Below, in pieces: positions 1 to 8,700 of a stretch of 64,000 nucleotides of DNA. The notes below the pieces were generated by a model. The model did not search any database. It saw only the letters and a program-made list of their open reading frames with translations, and was not told where the DNA came from. Position 1 is the first letter of the stretch. The number at the start of each line of letters is the position of its first letter. Source of the DNA: Blautia coccoides (lineage in GTDB: Bacteria; Bacillota; Clostridia; Lachnospirales; Lachnospiraceae); contig NZ_CP136422.1 in assembly GCF_034355335.1 (NCBI RefSeq), forward strand, positions 573,001-637,000, in the 5' to 3' direction. A program made the position numbers and the translations under genes.

Positions 1-39
1 GAGGATTTCGGGAGAGATACCCGGGAAGAGACACCATAT

Positions 40-1230
40 ATGCAGCTTACAGAATGTATGGCGCCGGATGACGGCAGTATGCTTGAGGAACTGTCAGCAG
101 GAGTTTCTTTTCTGACAGATTTCTGGCAGGAGAAGTACCTGCAGGAATATATTACGGAAGGCGGAAGCAAGATCAAGTTCGTCAGCGGCCGGAAGGGCAG
201 CGGCAAATCACATTTGCTGAAGTTGACCGCGCACCTGGCAGAGCAGGAAAACTATGTGACTGCGACATTTTCCGCAAAGGATATCTGGATACATGATTTC
301 AGGGAAATTTATGTTGAGGTGCTCAGGCAGAGTGACCTTCTGGCGTGTCTTGAGCGGTGCAGTTATAAGATCATAGAAAACTGCGGATTTGACTACAGGG
401 AGGTTCCGGAGGATATGACATTTATGGATTACCTCTCCAGGGAGAATATGGCGGATGCCATCACCAGAAGGGAAATCCGGCTGCAGCTCAAAAGCATGTT
501 CCTGGAAAACCCTCTGATCGACAATAATTTTGCTCTGGCCTGCAGTCTTTTGACAGGAGGGATACTGGGACATCCCCTTTTGGAGGAACAGAATAAGGAA
601 CTGCTCCTGGGCTGGCTCGCAGGAGACAGGAGTGTGAAGATAACATCCCTTCGCTCTCTCGGCCTGTCCCCGGCACGGATCACCAGGGTAAATGCAAGAC
701 ATATGCTTCGTTCCCTGGCTCAGGTCATTCACATGGCAGGTTATTCGGGACTTTTGGTCACTGTGGATGATATGGAGATCCTTTTGAGCAGATCCAGCCT
801 GGAACCGCTCCATTATACCAAGCTGAAACGTGAAGATACTTACGAGAGCATCCGCCAGTTGATCGATGATATTGATACTCTGAAGAATATTATGTTTATT
901 TTTGCCTTTGACCGGGAACTGCTGGATAACGACAAAGCAGGGATCAAGTCTTATCAGGCTCTTTGGATGCGGATACAGAGCGAAATTGTCAGCCAAAGAT
1001 TTAACCGTTTTACAGATATTGTGGATATGGACAGACTGGCAGCGCAGGAATATACAGAGGCAGTTGCAGAGGATATGTGGGAAAAGCTGGCAAGGTGTGC
1101 AGACAGAGGCGGCATCCGGGCAGCAGCAGTTGACAGGGAGAAGATAAAAGAAATCCTGATCCAGTCAAAAGTGGGCGCCATAGGAATCCCCGGTCTGATA
1201 AACAGGGCTGTGCTGGGAGGTGAGGAATGA
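40..1230 (+). CDS. BREX-like P-loop ATPase, first of two
   Basis: Predicted cytoplasmic ATPase of 396 residues. A Walker A motif GRKGSGKS lies at residues 50-57 and a hydrophobic strand ending in Asp243-Asp244 is a good Walker B. The N-terminus before the P-loop is short, as in its neighbour, and the overall pattern resembles the BrxD/DUF2791 ATPases of BREX systems, although the match is weaker than for the next gene. The reading frame stays open upstream to the window edge and no strong ribosome binding site precedes the ATG at 40, so the true start may lie upstream. Its stop overlaps the next ATG by 4 nt, so the pair is translationally coupled. By analogy with BREX it may drive ATP-dependent assembly or DNA sensing for the Wadjet proteins downstream; that role is inference. 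Confidence 0.7.
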   Translation: MQLTECMAPDDGSMLEELSAGVSFLTDFWQEKYLQEYITEGGSKIKFVSGRKGSGKSHLLKLTAHLAEQENYVTATFSAKDIWIHDFREIYVEVLRQSDLLACLERCSYKIIENCGFDYREVPEDMTFMDYLSRENMADAITRREIRLQLKSMFLENPLIDNNFALACSLLTGGILGHPLLEEQNKELLLGWLAGDRSVKITSLRSLGLSPARITRVNARHMLRSLAQVIHMAGYSGLLVTVDDMEILLSRSSLEPLHYTKLKREDTYESIRQLIDDIDTLKNIMFIFAFDRELLDNDKAGIKSYQALWMRIQSEIVSQRFNRFTDIVDMDRLAAQEYTEAVAEDMWEKLARCADRGGIRAAAVDREKIKEILIQSKVGAIGIPGLINRAVLGGEE

Positions 1231-2429
1231 TGTTTGATATGGAAGCGCGTCACGTGATAGAAGCTTTGCGCTCGGGGATCCCTTCCAGGGCAGTGGGACA
1301 GTATTTTTCTGAGGCACGGCCTAAGATCATGAAGGAAATATCCCAGGAAATGGACAGGGTATGTGAGACCGGAAAATCTTCCGGCAAAATAATCGCAGGA
1401 AAATACGGAGAGGGAAAGACCCATCTGCTGAACACAGTCTTCAATCTGGCCCATTCCAACAATATGGTAGTTTCCTATCTGTCACTGAGTAAGGAGGCAC
1501 CCTTTGACAAGCTTTATCTCCTGTACCAGAAGCTGGTGAACAATACATATCTGCCAAAACGTCTGCAGCCGGGATTTATTCAGGAGCTGGAAAAGATGAC
1601 GCCCAACAGCCCTCTTGCCAGTGAAATGCAGCTCTATGGGGGAAAGGAACTGGAGACGGATAAGTTATATTACCTTCTCAAGTCTTATCTGAATACAGAG
1701 GACCAGGATGAAAAATTTCTGCTGCAGGCAGATCTGGAGGGGGATTTTATTACGAATGCGTCCCTGCGCCAGATTTACCGGAGGATTTTTCAGCAGAGAG
1801 TAAAATATAATGTAAACTTCAGCAAGACGAAGCATGCAATGGATTATTTTGACTTTTTAAGCCATTTGTTTGTGAAAATGGGGTATAATGGCTGGGTGAT
1901 CCTTTTTGATGAGACGGAACTGATCGGACGGCTGGGTAAAAAGACAAGATTAAAAGCCTACAGAAATATGGGTGAGTTTCTGCTTCCGGGGAGCCGTCTG
2001 GAATCCACATATACCATGTTTGCGCTGGGAGCCTCTTACGTGGAGGATGTGGTTGAGGCCAAGCATGAATTTGATACCCTGGCTGAGACCTTTCCTGAGG
2101 ATATGGAGCCTATGAAGACGGTGCTGGGGCTGATCACCGATGCGGAACAGCTTCAGCCGCTGACAAAGGACGAGATTCATGAGATCCTGCAGAAACTCCA
2201 GGAGTTTCACGGAAGGGCTTATGGATGGGAGCCTCAGGTGTCAGTGGAAGAACTGGCAAAGGCAACGCAGACGGGGGGATACCTTCTGCGGACAAAAATC
2301 AGGGCAGCGATCGAATTCCTGGACCAGATGTATCAGTACGGACAGGCCGGGGAAGCGGTGATCGGTGAGATGGAGACAGAGAGTTTTGAGGAGGAGATTC
2401 CTGTTCTGGCGGAAGAGGAAATTGTGTAG
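1227..2429 (+). CDS. BREX system ATP-binding protein (BrxD/DUF2791-like)
   Basis: A 400-residue P-loop ATPase. Walker A is GKYGEGKT at residues 58-65 and Walker B is the strand WVILFDE ending Asp228-Glu229. The opening 'EALRSGIPSRAV' about 50 residues before the P-loop is typical of the BREX ATP-binding (DUF2791, BrxD) family, cytoplasmic ATPases found in phage-defence loci. A good GGAGG lies upstream of the start, which overlaps the stop of the first ATPase gene; the JetD gene starts 3 nt after its stop. The six-gene unit therefore reads as one operon. No BrxC, PglX or PglZ gene is visible, so this is not a standard BREX locus. The family call is fairly secure; the role beside Wadjet is unknown. 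Confidence 0.8.
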   Translation: MMFDMEARHVIEALRSGIPSRAVGQYFSEARPKIMKEISQEMDRVCETGKSSGKIIAGKYGEGKTHLLNTVFNLAHSNNMVVSYLSLSKEAPFDKLYLLYQKLVNNTYLPKRLQPGFIQELEKMTPNSPLASEMQLYGGKELETDKLYYLLKSYLNTEDQDEKFLLQADLEGDFITNASLRQIYRRIFQQRVKYNVNFSKTKHAMDYFDFLSHLFVKMGYNGWVILFDETELIGRLGKKTRLKAYRNMGEFLLPGSRLESTYTMFALGASYVEDVVEAKHEFDTLAETFPEDMEPMKTVLGLITDAEQLQPLTKDEIHEILQKLQEFHGRAYGWEPQVSVEELAKATQTGGYLLRTKIRAAIEFLDQMYQYGQAGEAVIGEMETESFEEEIPVLAEEEIV

Positions 2430-2432
2430 GGA

Positions 2433-3461
2433 ATGAAACGACCGGACTTGGAAAGGATCAAAAAAAACAGATTCGGATATGAGGAAATATTACAGCTTTC
2501 CCCGGATCTGTCATACGAAGAGCTCCATGGAGTATTGGAAGAATTATGTGAACAAGGTGTCATAGCACCGATCAGAAAATCGGGAAAAACATCTTTTGTT
2601 CCCCAGGTATACCGTGAATACCGCAAGGTAGCAGAAAAACGGGATTACAGTTATCTCCTTCCGGAAATACGCAGTCTTCATCCAACCCTTGCCATTGACC
2701 GGTATCTGAAGGAGCCCGGGGAATTTGAGGAGTCCAGGGACTATGTCCTGCAGCTTAGCCGGCTCCTCTGGCAGGAGGATGAGCGCCTGGGCCGGTGGAT
2801 GTCTGTGAAAGAGAAATCATATGCCATCTGGGGGGACGAGAAGTTTTTAGAGAGCAGGCAGGGAAAGGCCATTCTGGCTTTCCATCGCCTGGATGAAGAG
2901 AAACTACGCTATTATCATGCACCGGAACCCTTTTTCTGCCGTGTTTTTCAGCCCGGGGAAAAAGGGGATGTGTTGGTCCTGGAGAATAAGGACTCCTGGT
3001 ATTCTATTGGCAGAGCGCTGAGAGAACACCAGGAAAAACGTATTTTCGGAATCTCTGTTGGGCTTTTAGTCTATGGAGAAGGAAATAAGATCACAAGGGA
3101 GCAGGAAGGCTTATCTGCATTTCTGGAGGAGATGGGATGCAGAAGCACAGGGCAGAGGATTTATTATGCAGGAGACATTGACCGGGCTGGGGTCGGGATT
3201 TTTTACGATGCGAAAAAACAGAATCCGGATTTGTCCATGGAACCATGTCTTCCGCTTTATCATTTTATGGTGCAGCGCGCCCTGGAGGAAAAGCGGGTTC
3301 TGGAAAAATGCAGGGATAAAAGGGAAATCGGCTGGAAAAGGGAATTCCTGGAGTATTTTCCGCTGCCATACCGCAGTTTTGTACAGCAGGTGTTGGAGGA
3401 GAACAGAAGGATCCCCCAGGAAATTTTAAATTATCAGGATTACAGGAATATGTGCAGGTGA
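2433..3461 (+). CDS. jetD: Wadjet protein JetD, Toprim nuclease subunit
   Basis: A 342-residue protein with the JetD (DUF2220) C-terminal Toprim-like domain. The Toprim acidic residues are visible: Glu184 in VLENKDSW, the glycine-rich turn YGEGNK at 214-219, and the DxD pair Asp248/Asp250 in YAGDID. In Wadjet systems JetD is the topoisomerase VI-like subunit that cleaves plasmid DNA after the SMC complex extrudes it. The N-terminal half (about 1-100) looks like winged-helix or adaptor sequence. The start lies 3 nt after the BREX-like ATPase and has a poorly spaced AGGGA, which suggests coupling. JetD lies upstream of JetA, B and C here. The catalytic residues appear intact. Confidence 0.85.
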   Translation: MKRPDLERIKKNRFGYEEILQLSPDLSYEELHGVLEELCEQGVIAPIRKSGKTSFVPQVYREYRKVAEKRDYSYLLPEIRSLHPTLAIDRYLKEPGEFEESRDYVLQLSRLLWQEDERLGRWMSVKEKSYAIWGDEKFLESRQGKAILAFHRLDEEKLRYYHAPEPFFCRVFQPGEKGDVLVLENKDSWYSIGRALREHQEKRIFGISVGLLVYGEGNKITREQEGLSAFLEEMGCRSTGQRIYYAGDIDRAGVGIFYDAKKQNPDLSMEPCLPLYHFMVQRALEEKRVLEKCRDKREIGWKREFLEYFPLPYRSFVQQVLEENRRIPQEILNYQDYRNMCR

Positions 3462-5107
3462 CAGTCATGCTGGAATTTTTAGAAGGATTTGAAAAACGGA
3501 TGGGATTTGCCGCGGTGGTGGATTCGATCGTGAACCGCAAAAACAAAAACAGTGAGATAGAGGATTGGTTTGGGGGAGAAGAACTGGATAATGTGTTCTT
3601 CTCTCTTTTAGTATATATCATGGAACGGACGCTGAATGAAAACGATGATTGTACCATTGAGAAAATGGCCGGTTTTTTAGATGATACGCTTCCCGCATAT
3701 GGGAAAGATTTTTCTTTTGACCAGATACTCCGGCTTACAGAATATATGGTGAGGGACATTCTGCAGAACAAGGGCACAGCCAGGACTTATGCTGTCATGC
3801 ATTACGATAAGGGTATGGTACAGCATCGGGTTCGGCTGATCGAGGATAAGATGACTGATGAGGGGAAAATAGTCTATCAGCTCACGGATCAGGGATATGA
3901 TTTTTTATTCAGGACAAAGGAGATTGACAGGGAGCTTGACTTTAAGCTGGAACAGTTAAAGTTGAAAGAGCTGCTGAAACGGAAAAATTACAAGCATGCC
4001 CTGAAACAGAGCCGTGAGCTGATCAGCATGCTGCGGCAGAAAAAGAGGGAAATCCAGTCTTTTGTGGACCGCATCCGGGAGAACATCCACACCATTGACA
4101 GGGGAGAGCATGAGGAGCTTCTGAAGCAGACCTATCATTTGATCGACGAGGAATATGAGGGAATGCTGGAACTGAAACGGGCTGTGGAGAAGGATGAAGA
4201 GCGGATCCGGGGTGAGATGGAGACAGGCACTGTCCCTGATGCCGCTATGGTGCAGGCAATGGAGAATCTGTCTATGATCAGGCGGAACCTTCAGATTGTG
4301 ATCAGTGAGCAGAGGAACCTGATCGCCGGCCGGTTCCGCATGAATGACATTTACGAGGAGACAATACGGAACAGTTTCTACAATTCCATGATCCGCAGGT
4401 ATGATTTTCAGAAGGAAATACTGGAGCCGTTTACAGGGGCTGAAGGAGAGCAGGTGCAGAGATTATGGGATTTGTTCCGTCCTCTTTCCGGACCAAGGTT
4501 TGAGAAGCGGCTGAATCTGGGGCTGCTTTACCAGAGGCAGGGGAAACTCCGGGATACAGAGGAGGAGGAGACAACTCTGGAGGATGAATTACTGGAAGAA
4601 GATCTGCGCATAGAACGGCAGAGAATGCTGGATGCCATGTATGAGCGTCTGATCGAGCGCATTTTTAAATACGCGGCGGACAGCGGAGGAAGTTATACTT
4701 TTTCCCGGTTATATGAACATATTCGGGAAGTTTCCCCCAGATTCGAGCGATATACCCGGGAAAACAGGATTTTTCTTGTTATGCTGAAGCTTTATGAGCA
4801 TCAGTGTATCAATGTGGAAGAGTGGAAAAACAGAACGGACCGGGGTGTTTCCGGCTCCAACGGGGAATTTGACCTTGCCTGCTGTATGTACCGGATGGAA
4901 ATGGAACATCCCGATTTTTTCGGTGTGGAGGAGCTGCATTTTGAAAAGACCGGAGAAAAGTTCAGGGCAGTTCTGGAGGAGGAACATACGGACAGGGAGG
5001 GGATTGCGGAACTGGTCCAAAGGACCGTAATGATGGATGACCTGAAGGTGTGTGTCAAGCTGCACCGGGGAGAAGAGGCAGAAAGCGGGGATGGAGAGAA
5101 TGCTTAA
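3452..5107 (+). CDS. jetA: Wadjet protein JetA, MukF-like kleisin
   Basis: A 551-residue, highly charged, mostly helical protein of the JetA family of Wadjet systems, comparable to the MukF kleisin. An N-terminal winged-helix-like region (about 1-150) is followed by a long coiled coil (about 170-310) rich in Glu, Lys, Leu and Arg, and a C-terminal region that should contact the SMC head. In Wadjet the kleisin links the JetC ATPase dimer and JetB. The gene overlaps the end of jetD by 10 nt; an alternative ATG at 3467 has a better spaced CAGGTGA. It also overlaps the longest reading of jetB. Membership is called from position, size and architecture. Confidence 0.75.
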   Translation: MQVTVMLEFLEGFEKRMGFAAVVDSIVNRKNKNSEIEDWFGGEELDNVFFSLLVYIMERTLNENDDCTIEKMAGFLDDTLPAYGKDFSFDQILRLTEYMVRDILQNKGTARTYAVMHYDKGMVQHRVRLIEDKMTDEGKIVYQLTDQGYDFLFRTKEIDRELDFKLEQLKLKELLKRKNYKHALKQSRELISMLRQKKREIQSFVDRIRENIHTIDRGEHEELLKQTYHLIDEEYEGMLELKRAVEKDEERIRGEMETGTVPDAAMVQAMENLSMIRRNLQIVISEQRNLIAGRFRMNDIYEETIRNSFYNSMIRRYDFQKEILEPFTGAEGEQVQRLWDLFRPLSGPRFEKRLNLGLLYQRQGKLRDTEEEETTLEDELLEEDLRIERQRMLDAMYERLIERIFKYAADSGGSYTFSRLYEHIREVSPRFERYTRENRIFLVMLKLYEHQCINVEEWKNRTDRGVSGSNGEFDLACCMYRMEMEHPDFFGVEELHFEKTGEKFRAVLEEEHTDREGIAELVQRTVMMDDLKVCVKLHRGEEAESGDGENA

Positions 5108-5786
5108 AAATGCACTGGCAATCTACAGAAGATTAATGGAAAAGGGTGAGCTGGATGCAAAAACAGACAGTGAGCTATATATGGATCTGAAAAATGAAGA
5201 GGTGCGTCAGATCCTGGAGCAGTTTGAAGAAGAGCTGGATTTCCGGCTCCTGGACACGGGGACAAAGGTTTATCTGATCCCCAATATGGACAATGATGTG
5301 ATGGGATATACCATGAAGGACTTCCGCACCAGGATCTCTGCTGATGCCAGGATGGCAGATGCGTATCTGCAGAGCTATATCTGTATATTGATCTTTTATC
5401 TCTTTTACGGGGGAAAGAATACAAATCCCATACAGAGGGAATTTATCCAGACGAAAGATTTGCTTGAGGAGCTGGACCGGAGGATGAAAGGTTATCTGGA
5501 AAATGAGGATGCTGCCATGGAAGCAGAAGAGGTATATGGAGTGAACTTCCTACGGATATCCCAGCTCTGGGATAATAAACAGATCGGGGACAGCGCGGCC
5601 AGAAAGTCAAAAATAGGGACCATAAAACGTGCTTACGCCCAGCTTGAGGAGGAACGCCTCATCCGTATTCTGGAGGATGGAAGGCAGATCCGCAGGACAA
5701 AGCGTATGGACGATCTGTTCCTCTATTATTATCTGGATGAGGAACGGGTACAGGAGATCCACGGAATATTTGCGCAAGGAGAATAG
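5091..5786 (+). CDS. jetB: Wadjet protein JetB, MukE-like (DUF6063 type)
   Basis: A 231-residue acidic, helical protein in the JetB position, between the kleisin and the SMC protein. It resembles the DUF6063 family that accompanies JetA in clostridia and is expected to be a tandem winged-helix MukE-like partner of the kleisin. The conserved part begins at MERMLKNALAIY, so ATG 5091 is chosen; the frame is open to a GTG at 5052, which would add 13 residues without obvious conservation. The start lies inside the end of jetA, and the stop is 3 nt before jetC. No catalytic motif is expected. An arginine/lysine-rich C-terminus could contact DNA. Confidence 0.7.
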   Translation: MERMLKNALAIYRRLMEKGELDAKTDSELYMDLKNEEVRQILEQFEEELDFRLLDTGTKVYLIPNMDNDVMGYTMKDFRTRISADARMADAYLQSYICILIFYLFYGGKNTNPIQREFIQTKDLLEELDRRMKGYLENEDAAMEAEEVYGVNFLRISQLWDNKQIGDSAARKSKIGTIKRAYAQLEEERLIRILEDGRQIRRTKRMDDLFLYYYLDEERVQEIHGIFAQGE

Positions 5787-5789
5787 AAG

Positions 5790-8700
5790 ATGCCTAAGAT
5801 TAACAGAATCCGAATTATAAATTTTTCCTACAACAATGATACCAGAGAAATCCCGGATGAGACTTTCCGGTTTTATGACGGGGAAAATGCGCTTCTGAAT
5901 CTGTCAAACGGGGGAGGAAAGACCGTGCTGATCCAGTTGTTTATGCAGCCTATCCTGCCCGACTTAAAACTGCAGAAGCGGAAAATGACCGACTATTTCA
6001 GGAGAAACAGCGCCCCTGCATATGTTCTCATAGAATGGCTTCTGGACAACCCTTCTGTGAAGGATTATCTGATGATGGGAATTGCCATTGCGCCTGGGAA
6101 TTCTGCAAATATGGAGGAGAGCAACAAGATCCATTACTTTACGTTTGCCAGCCATTATCAGAGAGCCTGTGAATTTGATCTGCAGGCTGTGCCTTTTGTC
6201 AGAATGGATGGGGAGCGGCAGGTGCTCCTGCCTTTTGAGCGGGCAAGGGAAAGTGTGAAGAAGGTGGTGGGAAGCCATCGGGAGATGTTTTACTTCGGAA
6301 GAGAGGATGTGGGCGAGTACAGGAAACTTCTGGGGCAGTTCGGCATTTCCCAGGAAGAATGGAAAAATATCATTGCCCGTATGAACAATGATGAGGGCGG
6401 GATCACACAGTTCTTTGATAAATGCGGCACATCAGACAGCGTGCTGAATGAATGGATCATTAAAAACATAGAAAAATCCCAGCTTGCGGGGCAGACGGAG
6501 GATACAGGGATCCAGGAACTGCTCGCAGGCCTGGTGTCGGATACCATAAAAAACCAGGAGTACATCCGGGCGCAGAAGATCATACAGGAATACCTGGAGG
6601 AACAAAAGGCTCTGGAAACAGACATGGATGAATTGTGCAGAGCGCTTGACACCAGGACGCAGATACAGAACAAGCTGAACGGAATGTATCAGGCTCTTGG
6701 CATTCGGGCAAGGAATGCGGGCGCTGACAGGGAGGAAGTGAATTTCCGGCAGGAAGAACTGTTTGCGGAACTGCGGCATATTGATCAGGAGGAAGCGTCT
6801 GAAACGTACAGACAGTCCCAGGAGGATTTTCTGGAGGCGTCGGAACAGGTGCGGATACTGCAGGCAGAGGGAGAGAGCCTGCGGGAACAGTTGGCCCGGT
6901 GCCGTAGGGAGAAGAACTGCCAGGAGGGCGCAGGGATCATGGAGGAGATCCGGAGACTCCGGGGAAAAATCTCTGCCCTGAAACAGGAAATGGAGCGGGA
7001 ACAGGGAGACAAAAGTCTGGAAAAAAGGCTGAAGGATCTGGCCTATTCCCTGAAACTGCAGAGCAAACAGCGTCAGCGTGCCCTTGAAACAGAAGCGAAG
7101 GATCTGCAGAAAGAGATAGATGAACTCAGCGCTTTGTGCGGAGAACTGAGGGAAAAGGAAGATGCGGACAAGGCAAAGTGGGGGAATCTGAAAGTAAAAG
7201 CCGGGGCGCTTAGAAGCAGGGTGCAGCAGTTTGAAAAGGAGCAGGAACGTGTCTTTGAAAGACTGGGCTTTGCCCTGACAAGAAATGTTCTGGAACAGTT
7301 GGATACCCAGGAGACAGAGAAGTATAAAAAGCTGTTGGAGAAGAATGTGAAGGAGAGCGGCAAAAAGTTCTGTCAGTGCACAGAACAGGAGGCCGGGATC
7401 AGGGAGCAGAGAATAGAACTGGCGCAGAAGGTGACAGAACAGAGCCGCAGCCTGTATGATCTGGAACAGGAACTGGCAGAAGTCCGTCGCGAGCAGTCTG
7501 TTTTCCTGGATGGGAAGGCACAGTGTGAGGCCTATTTGGATAAGTATGGTGTGGAGAAATCACTTTTGTATGAACCGGAAGCCCTCAGGCGTATTTTTGA
7601 AGAAAAGATGGACCTGCAGAAAGCATGGACATATCAGGCGAGAAGCGAACACCGGCAGATAGGAGATATGATTTCCGGAATCAGGAACCACTGTGTCTAT
7701 CTGCCTGAAACACTTCTTGCGGCAGTGCAGGAACAGGATATCAGTTTTCAGACCGGGGAGGCCTATCTGCAGAATCTGCCGGAGGAGAACCGAAAACAGC
7801 AGCTTTTGAGAAATCCCATGCTGCCTTTTGGATTGATCCTGGAGAAGAAAGATTTAGGTAAGCTGGATCATATTTCTTTCGGGGAGTGTTATTTGAGGCA
7901 GATCATACCAGTGTTTACCTATGAACAGCTTGGGAATGAACTGGTACAGGAAAAGCAGAGGGTGATCCTGGGGGAGCAGGCAGAGTTTATTGCGGTTTAT
8001 GAAGAACAGATCTTCTCAGATGTACAGAGAGAGGAGTATCTGCAGCGCCTGGAAATGCAGAGGGAAGATTTGGAAAAGCTCATGAAAAACAGGGGGGAAG
8101 AGGAACAGCAGTTATATCAGGCAAAGATCAGGCTGGAAAGCTTTCATTATAAAAAAGGTACAAAAGAGGAATTTGAAAAACAGATCCTGCAGGGGAAACA
8201 GAAACTGGCAAAGATGACAACGGAAAAGGAGCGCCTGGACATAAAAGCAACCAGTTTGGAAGAAGAACAGGAACGTCTGGCAGAGATGCTGCCAAAGTTT
8301 AGGGAAATGCTGGCTGATGCGAAGGAAAAAGCAGAGTGCTATGAGAAATTTCTGGAAGCGGATGTACAGTATCAGATTGATTTTAAGGCGTATACTGTCA
8401 CCATGGAAGAACTGCAAAAGCTGGATAAAAGCGCAGTAGAATGTAAGAGACAGCTGGAAGCATGCAGGGAAAAAGAAAATCAGCTGCGGGAGCAGTGTAT
8501 ACGGATGGAAAATCTATGTAGGCGGGCAAAAGAGACTGTGGCAGTTTATGCGGAGGCAGAAGAGGCGGAGGTTCTGGACGAAGCATTTGAGAAGATGGAG
8601 CAGGAATACAGGACACTGACGGAAGAACGGGAGAAAAACCAGGCAGCCCTGCAAAGAGAAATGGAAGAAGCCAGAAGAGAGCTTGGCCGTCAGGAGGAAA

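Noticed and set aside
208..996. 262-residue open frame on the minus strand
   Set aside because: It is antisense to the first ATPase gene, which has a P-loop and Walker B; the antisense protein has no recognisable motif or RBS.
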